NCBI GenBank assembly: GCA_030278955.1 | Contig: JAOANR010000001.1 | Location: 21,927,468-21,991,467, forward strand | Source: Hygrophila difformis | Taxonomy: Eukaryota > Streptophyta > Magnoliopsida > Lamiales > Acanthaceae | Length of the DNA stretch: 64,000 nt | Direction of reading: 5' to 3' | Shown here: positions 1-12,196 of the stretch, one piece after another | Numbering within the stretch: the stretch's first letter is position 1 | How the letters are laid out: the number at the start of each line of letters is the position of its first letter | Notes under the pieces: model-generated | Databases searched by the model: none | Seen by the model: the letters and a program-made list of their open reading frames with translations, nothing else | What the model was told of the DNA's origin: nothing | Made by a program: the position numbers and the translations under genes

Positions 1-227
1 GACGAGCAAGATTGATTTTCTACTATATGTAGAGTTCGACATTTTGGGATTCGGGTGCAGCGCAGAATTGGGGATGGAGATCTATTGAGATAGATCAAAA
101 GAAGCCTTTTTTGTCGCGGAAGAGCTACATCCAGGAGATTCTGCAAAGTTTGGTATGTTTTCGGCAAAACGTTTGAATACTCCACGTGTTGATAATGCAC
201 AACTCTCAGTTATTTTTTGCACCAAAG
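1..227 (+). pseudogene. Copia pol fragment, 5' piece of element A
   Basis: Decayed Copia reverse-transcriptase fragment. Around 95-190 a frame reads KSYIQEILQS followed, after a frame change, by KRLNTP, as in Copia RT just downstream of the catalytic palm. The frame is broken several times. The continuation of the same domain resumes at 28474, after element B. The duplicated target caaag lies at 223-227 and 28469-28473. It is a remnant and cannot encode protein. Confidence 0.75.
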
Positions 228-324
228 TGTAACACCCCGGTTTTTGGTCACCTAAGTCGGGGTGTCACCGCCACACCTCCCTAGCAAGACACGGTTTCTC
301 CGAGCTTGCTAAAGAGATGCAAGG
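228..324 (-). repeat. Left LTR of B, outer 97 bp
   Basis: Matches 25695-25790, the outer end of the right LTR, with a few substitutions. The match stops at caagg (320-324), which is the target duplicated by element C; the LTR resumes at 21911. Confidence 0.88.
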
Positions 325-690
325 TGAAACTTTTGATAATTTCCTACACGAGTATTTTATAAAATACCAAGTTCGAATTTATTAAATGAAAAGAGTTATG
401 ATTCTTGGGAAAGGGGTTTAAGGATATATTCCACTTTTTATTACTCCTGTGGGAGACTTCGATCTCAAATAGCGTTGTGGGACTCCCCGGCATGAAACTT
501 TTGACAATTCCATGCTGTGGAGATCCTTGCCATGAAACTTTTGACAAGTTCCCACTATATGAGTATTTTCTGAAAATCAATAATCCCGGTTTTCAATTTT
601 ATTTAATGAAACCAATTTATGAAGATGGAGTTGGGATTAGGGATATATTTATAGGTTGTCACGTTTTTATTACTCGTGTTAAGAAACTGT
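325..690. repeat. Diverged tandem duplication at the end of C
   Basis: The terminal segment TGAAACTTTTGATAA (325) recurs at 493 and 533. The 325-470 and 533-680 segments share order and many blocks (GAGTATTTT, TTATTTAATGAAA-like, GGATATATT, TTTTTATTACTC), so the LTR end has been duplicated with a ~208-bp offset and has since diverged. Confidence 0.6.
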
Positions 691-2977
691 GCCCCCGAAA
701 GCGCACGGTGTCAAAAATTGCAGTAATTTATAGTAAGATCGGATCATTCACTGGAGGATGTGCGATAGAAGCAGGTCCCACGTCGTTTTACTAGATTTTC
801 CACTCGTATTGCTCGAATCGGTTTTGAAGTTGGACTAACAACTACATAACTAAATTTAATCTACACTATGAAAGCAGTTAAATAAGCTAAAGGACATGCT
901 GATATAATTCCACAAAAACAATAAAAAGCTGTGAATCTATGTTGTAGTATCTATGAAGCTGATTCAAAATGATGACAGAATGGACAGGGGGAAAAGAATA
1001 AAAATTGGACAAGGTTTAGATAGAACATAGTTAAACTTTCATTTTTATACACAGATCTTTGCTTGGGATAATTGTGTCAGGAAGCTAATTCACATGCTCT
1101 CAGCACCATGTTCCCTTTAACAGACAGGTACTTACAGTGTGAGTTTACATGTTCTTAAGACCACAAGTTCTAAGATACCACAGATTCGTAACTGCCCCGG
1201 CCAGGGTATGATATTTCATCTGTGGTGGTCGAGCAACACCTGACAAGTCATTAGTTGAATTGCCAAGTACTGCTATCATTCCCCCGTGTCACACCCAAAG
1301 TTTCTAATCAAACCCTGAACTATCCCTTAACTCTCAGTCCTAGTAGCAGTTAGAAGATCTAGAGACACATCCGAGTGACCTCTACGAAAGCAGTTAAAAG
1401 AAAGCAGTAAAGAAAGCATTTAAAATCCTATCACTCGGAAGTTTCAAAAGCTTCGTACTGGTAGTAAAAGAAAGCCCCCAGTCAGGATGACCGGATGTGG
1501 ATCAAGAATTCCCGAATCTCGGTGAACCGCACGCAGTGTTCACTTCCTTTCGGGTGGTTATGAGATACAAACTAATGAAATGAACTAATAGATTAATTCG
1601 TTCCGGATGTACTCACTCAGGACTCAAAAATAGGCTTTGGCAGAAGAGGATAGCAGTTGAAAGGAACTCAACCCTATCTTAGAAAATAACCAAGGCCTAC
1701 GCATTGTTCCTCTAGAATTACCTATCACACTGTATTTGAATCCAAGTGGATCCCATCTCGGTGTGACATTTAAGACTAAATTCCCAACACATAGCAATTT
1801 CGGAAAATAATCAATGTGAAAACCATTCCCTAAACAGGTACTAGACTCTCAATAAGAACACAGACCCTTTCGGTCTAAAAGAGACCTAATCGCTGACTCT
1901 GCTTCTAATTTCCCAAAAATTAACCCTTGACAAAATATGAACTAGACATAACTGAGGAGTTTATCCCTTACTCAAATTCGGATTTTATAAATGAATTTTG
2001 TTGGAAATTTAATATGCGATATCTATTTTAAATCTAGACTTCTAATGTCCAAGGGAATGATCCCAAAATATTATGGACCACAGTAGCTACATAATAATAT
2101 CATGCATAAAGATATATGGAAGTGTAAAATTAATCAACCCAAAATATAATGGTGGGTTTAGACAGAACGCGTGACACAGAATGAGGTGGCCGTGAGGCCA
2201 AAAGGGTGGCAGAGTAATCAGGTGAAATGCAAACATCTGCTTTCCTCTTCCCAACTACTAGGATGGAGCGAATTTAGACAGCAGAAACCCTAAAATGGCA
2301 GTGTCGCTGCCAGTTGGGCCCTTACTGTCTGCGAATTTTGAAAAAAAACCTACATGCTTCCTTTCAGCAATATTCATTAGCTAATATTGACAGATATTAA
2401 CCAATGTATATTACAGAATAGAATTTGGGTTTGGAAATTAAGATAGAGAGAATAAAATTGTATTTGGTCAGTAATTAACCGAGTGGCTACTTCATTTCCC
2501 GGTAAAAGGACCGTTCGCCTGACCTCGTTAATTATTATCCAAACCATGCAAAATAACAAACAGTAATTAATATACAAATTACGGGCTACTTCATTTCCCG
2601 GTGAGGGGACCGTTCGCCGACATTATTTTGTAATATCTCTCACTGTTTGTTCATACATCACGAAAAAGGATAGGCTAAAATAGAAATAAAGACAGTACCT
2701 TGTATGAGAGACATTGGTTTCTCATGCAAGATTAGGAATCAATCCATAATTAATGCCTTAAATAATCCTTCACACCATAATTAATTACAGTCCGGATTAT
2801 CTGCTTAAGGCATTAAGGTTTTGTTTATAGAAAAATATTTTAGGGAGAATTGAACAAAGATCCTTTAGTCAAGGTAATTATCGATCTCAATCATTGCTAA
2901 TTATGATCTTTAATTATTGACTTAAGGGTTCAATTAATTACTGAAGAAGATGGAGAAATGGAAAATCTGGCAGAACC
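691..2977. other. LTR C body, non-coding
   Basis: No plausible gene. A ~40-bp segment (CTACTTCATTTCCCGG followed by GGACCGTTCGCC) occurs twice, at about 2482-2520 and 2586-2624. The rest is AT-rich LTR sequence; open frames here are short and without recognisable domains. Confidence 0.6.
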
Positions 2978-2978
2978 T

Positions 2979-3140
2979 GCCAATTACGACGCTATACAGA
3001 TTTTACGACGCTGTCCTAAGACAGTGCCGTGGGGATAGCGTCGTCCTGGATTGGTGATAGAGGTAAAAATCTTGGTGTTTAAGGAGTTTATGTACGACGC
3101 TAAACATGATTACGACGCTATCCTAAGGTAACGTCGTAGT
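2979..3140. repeat. ACGACGCTA palindrome array of C, part 1 (left of D)
   Basis: Two units, with TACGACGCTA starting at 2985 and 3093. Each unit has two forward motifs (ACGACGCTA) and one or two inverted motifs (TAGCGTCGT), able to form hairpins. Element D cut the array at 3145; it resumes at 20325. Confidence 0.8.
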
Positions 3141-3145
3141 GTTAG

Positions 3146-5384
3146 TGATGCACCCTGAGAAACCACATTTAAATAAGCTTAAATTATGATAAAAAGAACC
3201 TAAATTGCATGTATGTGATCCTATTTTACTGCTTTTTAGTGTACATTTCATGTGATATGTAAATATTAATAAGACTGATTAAATTGAGCTTATTTGAGCT
3301 CAATTTACCTTGTTTTATGCTTTGTAATAAGACTTTGGCAATTCTAAGACATTGCAATGATGTTTCAGGCATTAAAAATGAAGAAAGAAGATGTTCGGAG
3401 GTCAAAGGATGCAAAATTCGGAATTTTCAACACTGGAAGGCTCCAGAATGCGCCACATCAGCATAGCGGCGCATAAAAATGCTCTCCAGCGCCATTTTAT
3501 GCGCCACTTCAACACTTGGAGAAATTTCGGATGGAAAAGCTTCAGGATGCGCCATTCCTCCTTGGTGGCGCCTAAAACCACCTTTATGCGCCACTTTTTG
3601 CGCCGATTGTCAAATTTGAGAAAATTGTCAGAATGCGCCAGTGCTTCTTGGCGGCGCATAAAATGCCCCTCCAGCGCCACTTTTTGCGCCATTGTGGAAA
3701 ATTCGGAAAATCAGCGTATGCGCCAGTTCTACTTGGTGGCGCCTAAAACACTCTCCGAGCGCCATTTTATGCGCCGACGTCGCGGTTGAGCAGTTTCTTA
3801 ACCGCCCGAACTCGGTTTTAAACACCGTTTTTCTTCATTTTTCGAGATCAGACAGAACCAGACTAATATTCATCGAAAGAAACACTCTGTAAACATCATT
3901 CTAATGGGAGAAGAAGGCCAGAAACACAAAATCATGCCGGAGGAATGCATCAAGGACGCTGTTCTGGGCGTGTTCTTCCTATTCTAGGTGTTGCCTTTCT
4001 TTTTCTTGCATTGTAATGAATTGAAATTGCCTCTAAAAATAATCTGCTATCATGTTTTTAATTTGTAGACGGATTTCTGTATTGTTCGTGTTAGAAGTGT
4101 TCTAGAACGGGAGTTCAGAATCACTTTGAAGTACGAATTTATCTTTTATGGAAGCAATAATATGTCGATGTTTAATTCTGTAATCTGGATTAATTTGCTT
4201 TGATTGTTAGAATGTGGATTAGAATCATGTATTGGCTACCAAAATTTGATCGATTATGAAGGATGGATGAAAACTTTGAATCTGCAATTTTATCAGTTTA
4301 ATCTAAGTTGATCGATTAATCTGCCATTATATCAAAATCTGTCTAAATTGGTTTAAGCGCCATTTTTGCCTAATCTTAGAAGTGAAAATCTCATGTTTAG
4401 GTGTGATCTGATTTTTAATCGATTAAGATGGATAAATCTGCTATTCTGCTAAAATCTGTATTAGGATTATATGTTAGACATTACTGAATTGATCGATCTT
4501 TTATGTTTTATCAAATCTGTGATTTAAATTATTAATCTGCTAAAGCCTGGAATGATCGATTAATCTTAATTCCCTATTTTTAGTAATCTGGCATTAATTC
4601 TAATCTGTCTGCATTTTAATATTATTATTTAAATCCAGTTTACCATGTTTTATTATTATTTTACCATAATTATTAGATTATTTACACTGTTTAGCATAAT
4701 TTGAATGTTAGAATCTAATTTCGTAAATTCTGCTTTGCTAAATCGGGAGATAAAAAGCAGAATTAATATTTTAGTACCGGAATTGGGAATAAATTACATT
4801 ATAAATGGATTCTAGCATGTGCACAATGATTTGGGAAATGAAAAGTGCCTATTAATTGCTATAGGAAAATTTGTATGCTTGGAAAAGACTCAAATTTAGG
4901 CCTAGAATAATGATTGCAAAATGTTAGATAATCTAATCAGCTTCCATAAAATCCGTTTAAGCATAATTTGGAATTTTAGTAGATTATTATAATTTTAATC
5001 TTTATAAAAATATTTAAATTTAAGAAATTGATTTTTAGAACATTGGGAAATGTCAAATTATTACACAATTTCTATTTTATAATAAAGATGGCAATTTTTA
5101 AAATATTACAAGCAACTCCCATTAGTATTTTTATCAATTAAAACTTTAATTTGCTTTATTTTAATTTAATGTCACTATTTTTAATTTAATCACCATTAGA
5201 ATTAAACAAATCTTTTTCAAAATATAAAATATATTATTAATGAACTTAAAACAATTAAAATATTCTCCGGAATGAAATAATATTCTGAAATTCCCTTGGG
5301 TTCGACCCGGTATTCACCGGTTTTTATTACTTGATGACAACCATCCGCTTGTGGTAAAATATGAGTGGTGAAAATCACCCATCA
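3146..5384 (+). repeat. 5' LTR of D
   Basis: Direct repeat of 18081-20319. Contains a four-unit GCGCC array (3446-3773) and, at about 4190-4640, many degenerate copies of AATCTG and GATCGATTAATCT. All short open frames here occur identically in the other LTR and are not genes. Confidence 0.95.
3446..3773. repeat. GCGCC array, four units, in 5' LTR of D
   Basis: Units start (first GCGCC) at about 3450, 3550, 3635 and 3720, giving spacings of 100, 85 and 85 bp. Each unit reads ATGCGCCA - about 12 nt - TGGCGC(A/C)TAAAA - about 12 nt - AGCGCCA - TTTTATGCGCC or a variant. The first two motifs are inverted and can pair as a short hairpin. Confidence 0.88.
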
Positions 5385-5390
5385 AGTTTT

Positions 5391-5408
5391 TGGCGCCGTT
5401 GCCGGGGA
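5391..5408 (+). promoter_or_regulatory. Primer-binding site of D (tRNA-Asp type)
   Basis: TGGCGCCGTTGCCGGGGA, six bases after the 5' LTR, is the reverse complement of the 3' end of plant tRNA-Asp(GTC) as I know it, including CCA. This PBS is usual in Athila elements. Confidence 0.88.
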
Positions 5409-5521
5409 ATTTGTTGTGAATTTTTAATTGTTTTTAGTTTATTAATTTAAATCTATTAAGTTAAATATTAATTTAACTGTTACTTATTGTATTTTATTTT
5501 TATTTAATATTTGCAGTGTGA

Positions 5522-8500
5522 AGCAAGCAAGCAGAAATAGCTTATGATCCTGAAATTGAGCGTACTCTTAGAGCTATTAGATTAGGAAAACGTAGGAGAC
5601 CAGCTCAGTTGGAAATTTTAATTAATTCATCCTCTGATGAAGAAAACTATTCTCCAACGACTGGAGTTTCAACAAATCTTACTAATCAACTAGTTGCTCA
5701 GTTCAATAGGTTAAACATGGCAGCGAATGAGAACGATAATCAGGGTAATAATGGAGGTAACGGTGGTGATTTGGAGCACGATGATCAAGCTGAAATGACC
5801 ATTGAAGAACACTTACAAGGAACTAGTGGAAATCTGCTTAATAGAACTCCTAGGCCTGATGTAGATGCTTTAAGCTTTACCCTTCAGCCTGCACTAATCA
5901 CTATGGTTCAAGCTAATCAATATAATGGATCACCTACGAATGATGCTGTAGAACACATAAGGAACTTTCTAGACTATTGTGATACAGTGAAAATAAATGG
6001 TGTTACTAGTGATGAAATTAAGTTGNNNNNNNNNNNNNNNNNNNNNNNNNNNNNNNNNNNNNNNNNNNNNNNNNNNNNNNNNNNNNNNNNNNNNNNNNNN
6101 NNNNNNNNNNNNNNNNNNNNNNNNNNNNNNNNNNNNNNNNNNNNNNNNNNNNNNNNNNNNNNNNNNNNNNNNNNNNNNNNNNNNNNNNNNNNNNNNNNNN
6201 NNNNNNNNNNNNNNNNNNNNNNNNNNNNNNNNNNNNNNNNNNNNNNNNNNNNNNNNNNNNNNNNNNNNNNNNNNNNNNNNNNNNNNNNNNNNNNNNNNNN
6301 NNNNNNNNNNNNNNNNNNNNNNNNNNNNNNNNNNNNNNNNNNNNNNNNNNNNNNNNNNNNNNNNNNNNNNNNNNNNNNNNNNNNNNNNNNNNNNNNNNNN
6401 NNNNNNNNNNNNNNNNNNNNNNNNNNNNNNNNNNNNNNNNNNNNNNNNNNNNNNNNNNNNNNNNNNNNNNNNNNNNNNNNNNNNNNNNNNNNNNNNNNNN
6501 NNNNNNNNNNNNNNNNNNNNNNNNNAGATTGTTCTCGTTTTCACTTAGAGATAAGGCTAAAACTTGGTACAACTCACTTCAATTAAGGGATGTCACTACT
6601 TGGGATAAAATGTTAGAAGCTTTCTTAGAACAATTCTTCCCACCATCTAAGGTTATTGAATTACAAGAAAAAATCAAAGAATTTGTGCAAGATGAGGGTG
6701 AACCTTTGCTTGAAGCATGGGATAGATATAATACTTTATTAGCACGATGCCCGAATCATGGCTTTGAAGATTGGCAGCAGATGCACTTCTTCTACAATGG
6801 GTTGATTGATCATTGGAGGAACTTGTTGGATGCAGCGGCTGGAGATTCTTTTCTATCCATAGGACCTTCTAGAGCTAAAGAAATAATTGAGAAAAAGATT
6901 TCTAATATGAAAAAATTTCCTGGTAAGAAAAATGCTAGAAATAAAACAAAAGGGGGAATCTATGAGGTAGAAAAGGCAGTTGCTATAGATTCTAAGTTAG
7001 ATGCTTTGATGAGGGAAGTTTCTACGCTTAAGAAAGGTCAAGCTAAAGTTGTGAGATGCGGTATTTGTCATGGACCTCACGAGTCATCAGCTTGTCACTT
7101 GCTTGATCAAGGACTTCAAGAGACTATGCAGTGTGAGAGCACTGAGGAGCAAGTAGAAGATGTGAACTACATGGGAAATAGGCAGCAGAATTACAACCAA
7201 AACCGACCTCAAAACCAAAATTTCTACCCTAATCAAAACTCTCAATTCCAACAAAACACTTATCCACAAAACAACCGTCAATCTTATCCACAAAACCAAA
7301 ATCAAAATTACCCAAATCAAAATCAAAACTTTCAAAACCAAAATCAAAATCAGAATCAAAACTTTAATCAAAACAGAAATCAAAATCAGTCCTTCTACCC
7401 TAACCAACAACCTAGGAACTTTCAACCTCAACAACAGCTGCAACAAAATCAGGTAAGTGATGAAGTTAATTTAAAAGAGTTAATGAACACAATCGTGTCT
7501 CAACAACAAACAATTCAGCAAATGCAAGCCTCAATGAGAAATCTAGAAGTACAAGTTGGTCAAATTGCTAGGGACACTTCAAATAGACAGCAAGGAACAC
7601 TACCAAGCATGCCTGATCCTAATCCAAAAGAGCAATGTAAAGCAATCACTTTAAGGAATAAAAAGGAATTACCTAATCCTTACCCTACCTTAGATGATCC
7701 AGAGGTTTCAGCTGATACTGTAGACGATCAAGGTGAGGATGCAGAGAAAGAAAGTCAGCAGAAGGATTCTGAGGAGCCTAAGGAGAGTGAGAGAGTTAGT
7801 GTTGATAGGAGTAAGGATAAGGGAAAGTCTACCGTTCCAGTCAAGTCATATCACCCACCTATCCCTTACCCACAGCGTCTTAAAAAGGCTAAGGAAGATA
7901 AAGATTATGCTAAATTTTTAGAAGTCTTTAAGAATTTAAGAATTGATATTCCTTTCTCTGATGCTATAGCACAAATGCCCGTCTATGCTAAGTTTTTAAA
8001 AGAAATTCTATCAAAAAAGAGGAGTGTTGATGATGAAGAGAAAGTGACACTGACAGGGGAATGCAGCGCAATCTTACAAAGAAGGCAACCTGTTAAACAA
8101 AAAGATCCTGGGAGTTATACTATTCCGTGCATTATTGGCACTAAAGAGTTCAACAAAGCTTTGTGTGATCTCGGGTCTAGTATTAATCTGATGCCTCTAC
8201 ATGTCTTTAGAGAACTAGGAGTAGGGGTAGTGAAGCCTACTAAGATGCAGCTACAGCTTGCTGATAGATCCATTAGGACTCCTTTAGGCATTGTAGAAGA
8301 TGTTCCTGTTCAAGTAGAGAGCTTCATTTTCCCTGTTGATTTTGTTGTTCTTGATATGGAAAAGGACATTGATATCCCTCTGATTTTAGGTAGACCATTT
8401 CTTCAAACTGGTAGGGCTATGGTAGACATGGATGATGGTAAAATTACACTTAAAGTAGGTAATGAACAAGTGTCGTTTGACATTTCTAAGACAACTAAAA

Positions 8501-10188
8501 CACAACACGCTAGTTCTGACACCTACCCGTGTAATAGAGTCACAGCCATCTATCAGGAGGATGAGGTGATTGAGAGAGAGTTCTTTGCTAGACACGATCC
8601 CTATAGGAAATTTGAGCAGTTAGTGGAGAGTTGTGAAGTCTTAGCTGAAAGTAAGTGTGAGGGAGGATTACCTGTGCAAGTAACATGTGCAATTGAAGAA
8701 TCCAAATTAGTTCCATCTGTTGAAAAGCCACCTACGTTGACATTGAAGGAGCTGCCATCACACTTGAGGTATGTTTTTCTTGGTGAGAATGACACTTTAC
8801 CTGTTATTGCAAGTAATAAATTAAATGATGATCAATTAAATGCATTAACCCAAGTGTTGAGTAAGCATGTTAGAGCAATAGGTTGGACAATAGCTGATAT
8901 TAAAGGACTGAGTCCAGCATTGTGCACACATCGGATTTACATGGAGGAGGACGACAAGCCGGTTAGACAGCCCCAAAGGAGATTGAATCCACATCTACAA
9001 GAAGCTGTAAGAGCAGAGGTGATTAAACTACTCGATGCAGACCAGATTATAAGGAGATGCATCCCGGATGAGGACTTTGAGAAAGTTTTAAAAGCATGCC
9101 ATGAAGGACTTGGAGGAGGACATGTTGGACCGAATAGGACAGCTCACAAGGTACTTGAAGGTGGTTTATTTTGGCCTAATATTTATAGAGATGCTAGATC
9201 ATTTGTGCAAAAATGTGACGTATGTCAAAGGGCCGGTAATATCACTAAAAGAGATGAAATGCCTTTAAAAGGAATTATGCCTGTTGAGTTGTTTGATTTG
9301 TGGGGGATTGACTTCATGGGTCCATTTCCACCATCTAATGGGAAATTATATGTTCTAGTTGCTGTAGAATATGTGTCAAAATGGGTAGAAGCTGAAGCAT
9401 GTGCGTTGAATGATGCTAAACAAGTAATTAAATTTTTGAAAAAGCAAATTTTTACCCGTTTTGGTGTGCCTAAAGCAATCATTAGTGATGGTGGATCTCA
9501 TTTTGTCAATAGGGCTGTTAATCAATTGTTATCGAGATTTCATGTTCATCATAGGATAACAACACCCTATCATCCTCAAGCCAATGGACAAGTAGAAGTC
9601 ACTAATCGCGAGATTAAAAAGATTTTGGAAGCTACTGTAGGAAAATCTAGGAAAGAATGGGCTTTTAAGTTAGATGAAGCATTATGGGCATATAGGACAG
9701 CATTTAAAACACCTATAGGTATGACTCCTTTTAAATTGGTTTATGGTAAAGCTTGTCACTTGCCTTTTGAACTTGAGTTTAAGTCGCTTTGGGCTATGAA
9801 GAAATTAAATTTCGAATTTAAAGAAGCTCAAGAGAAAAGAAAGGTAGATCTTAATGAGTTAGAAGAAATGAGACGTCATGCTTATGATAATGCTCTAATT
9901 TATAAAGAAAGAACAAAGCTTTATCATGATAAAATGCTTAGGCCTAAGGTGTTTGAAGCGGGTCAATTAGTGCTTTTATATAATTCTAGACTTAAAGTGT
10001 TTCCTGGGAAGTTGAAAACGAAATGGTCAGGACCTTTTAGGATTGCGAAGGTGTTGGACAATGGTGCAGTAGTTTTAAAAGCTGATGATGAAAGGGAATT
10101 TACTGTAAATGGTCAAAGACTTAAACATTATTTTGGGGAAGAAGTAAAATTCATTGAACAAATTAATGTTAAGCCTTTGGTTATTTAA
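5522..10188 (+). CDS. gag-protease-integrase polyprotein of D, RT and RNase H deleted; split by an N gap
   Basis: Gag: N-terminal region, retrotrans_gag core on both sides of the N gap, zinc knuckle C-x2-C-x3-H-x4-C near 7057-7095, then a long Asn/Gln-rich tract (about 7190-7460). Protease: catalytic D-L-G-S-S at 8167. The RT N-terminus ends at L-L-D-A (about 9038) and the next residues, from D-Q-I-I-R-R, belong to the linker before integrase, so the RT palm with its YxDD motif and RNase H are absent without loss of frame. Integrase: H2C2 finger (C at about 9217 and 9226), then D 9310, D 9487, E 9595, a correct DD35E. The frame is open from 5522 but its first in-frame ATG is 5717; a splice-acceptor-like TATTTGCAG just upstream suggests a spliced leader may supply the start. 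Frame and domain order are intact apart from the deletion and the gap. Confidence 0.9.
6026..6525. other. Assembly gap, exactly 500 N
   Basis: Round-number placeholder inside gag. The left flank ends on a codon boundary at 6025 and the right flank starts on one at 6526. The two flanks match directly adjacent blocks of Athila-type Gag, so real missing sequence may be zero or a small multiple of three bases. Open frames drawn across the N run are artefacts. Confidence 0.9.
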
Positions 10189-10704
10189 ATTTGTTTATTG
10201 AAGTAATTGCTTTGCATTTTTACTTATGTTTAGTCTTATTTGTTAATTATGAAAACCCATAAAAATTATAAAATGAAGAAAAAGACAAAAATATTTAGCA
10301 TTTTATTGTTTACGTGTTTTTATATGTTTTACTATTTTTGTTCTAATCTAGTTTAAATGTGCTCGTAGTTTAATTATGTTGTTTGAATTTTATGCTATGT
10401 TGATTGCATGTGTTTTAATAAACTGGGTAGGACATTACATGTGAATTAGAATTAGTAGCAAAATGTGGAGAAATGATAGACTTGTATGTGCTTGGAGAAT
10501 TGATTTTGAATTGTGCATTTTTGACTCGGTGATGAGTTAAGTAGGAGGATCTATATGGACTAGTTCATTTAATTGAGGAAAATCATGATCCGGGAGGATT
10601 TAGGGAGGTTACATATGCTAAATCTGACTTGCTAACCTTAGGGAGTGTATTGACTATCATTTTGGTTGAGTTTGAGCTAAAATTCGAGTGTCACAGACTC
10701 AGTT

Positions 10705-11036
10705 CAGGCGCCACACCTTCTTGGTGGCGCCCAAAATCGAGCTCAGGCGCCATAATATGCGCCAAATTTCAACCTGTGAAAAATTTGGTCAGTTTATGCG
10801 CCACTTATACTGAGTGGCGCCTAAAACTGCCCTCCAGCGCCACCTTATGCGCCATTGTTGATCCTGAAAAATTTTGAAGTCAGGTTATGCGCCACTTATA
10901 CTGAGTGGCGCATAAAAGTACTCCCGAGCGCCGTTGGATGCGCCATTTTTCGCAGTTGGAATTTTTCAGAAAAAGCATAGGCGCCACTTGTACTGAGTGG
11001 CGCCGAAATGCACCTCCAAGCGCCATTTTGGCGCAT
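10705..11036. repeat. GCGCC array, four units, upstream of ORF A
   Basis: First GCGCC of each unit at about 10708, 10798, 10889 and 10981 (spacing 90-92 bp). Same unit plan as in the LTR but clearly diverged. Two exact TTTGGCGC strings (E2F-like, at about 10760 on the minus strand and 11027 on the plus strand) occur here. Confidence 0.87.
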
Positions 11037-11363
11037 GACCCGGCGGGTCTGGGTCCCTGACCCGGGTCTGGAACGGGATTTTAATCCCAAAAATCATATT
11101 TTCTCCTCATTCTTTCCTCTTTTCACCGAGTCCATTTCCTCCTCTCTCAAGACCGACGCCTCCATCCTCTCCCAAGCGACACATTTGCGCCACTTTGGTA
11201 AGAATTTTTCCAATTCTTGTTTCTTCCTATCAATTCTCACCTACATTGTCAATTCTCATTCCAAAAACCCCAACTTTTGTTTGTTCAATCAAATTAGGGT
11301 TCAAGAACCCTAGTTTTCCAATTTGGGGATTCTACTCCAAAGTGCTCCAATCTTTCAATTTAG

Positions 11364-12185
11364 GTAAGAATGGCTATCCTAATTCAATTGTTATCATATT
11401 CTAGTGCTTTGGAATTCATTAATTTTGGTATTGGTATTGTTACTTGAATTTTGGGTTTTTGTAGAATGTGGGATAAAATTTGATTTTGATTATATAAATT
11501 CTTGTCTAGTTTGAACAAAATGTTGTAGAACATGGTTGGAATGCATAATGTGAAATTTTTGGATTAATCTTAAAAAGTGGAATTTTTGATAATTTTTAAA
11601 TCTGAAAATTATTTTTAAATTGATTAAAATGGCATTTTTGGTTAATTAAAGGGATGAAACATTACTAGAATATGTCATTTTAGTTATATTAAAAATGTAA
11701 AGTTATTTTCTTGTCAAAAATTCCATGTTTTTCATAATGTGAGTTAATTAAACCATGTTTTGATAAAAACTCTCTTATTTGTAATTTAGTTATTTAAATA
11801 GTTTAATTTATCCTATAAATAAATTGGAATGGATTTAAATATTAATTTAAACCATTTAGGATAAACGAGTATATTAAGTTAGGTTATTTTATTTATTAAA
11901 TCTGGAAATTTAATAAAATGAGAGTTTTTTATTAAAAAAGGTTGTCCTAAATGTGAGTTCTAAACTTTGGGATAAAATGGATTATTTCTTTAAACAAAGT
12001 TTAGGATTTATGAACCTTAAAATGCAACATTTTGGTCATTGAGTCATATAAATCCCACATTCTAGGTTGATGTATATGTTTGCTTTATACTTAACACTTA
12101 AGTTAAACCTTTGGTTTAAACTTAAGTGTGAGGATGGGAGGCAATGCATATATATGATACTAACCCATCATTTTTGTACAATCAG
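11364..12185 (+). other. Probable intron in the 5' leader of ORF A
   Basis: Donor TTTAG|GTAAGA at 11363/11364 and acceptor TTGTACAATCAG|GT at 12185. The body is AT- and T-rich (about 822 bp) and ends 11 bases before the ORF A start codon. An alternative upstream donor is GG|GTAAGA-like at about 11199. Inferred from signals only. Confidence 0.45.
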
Positions 12186-12196
12186 GTGCCAATATA

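Larger units (their letters stand above)
10189..12196 (+). other. D: region between integrase and ORF A (array, promoter-like stretch, probable intron)
   Basis: Non-coding. 10189-10690 is AT-rich with nothing recognised. It is followed by a GCGCC array (10705-11036), then a pyrimidine-rich stretch (about 11095-11175) resembling plant core promoters, then a probable intron (11364-12185). This layout suggests ORF A has its own transcript rather than being read through from gag-pol. Confidence 0.5.

Noticed and set aside
3226..3892. Several ORFs of 60-132 codons repeated exactly at 18161-18827
   Set aside because: They are inside the two LTRs of D and are created by the GCGCC array; both strands are open by composition.
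5969..6586. ORFs running through the N block
   Set aside because: N codons were simply read as X. Only the gag frame on the two sides is real.
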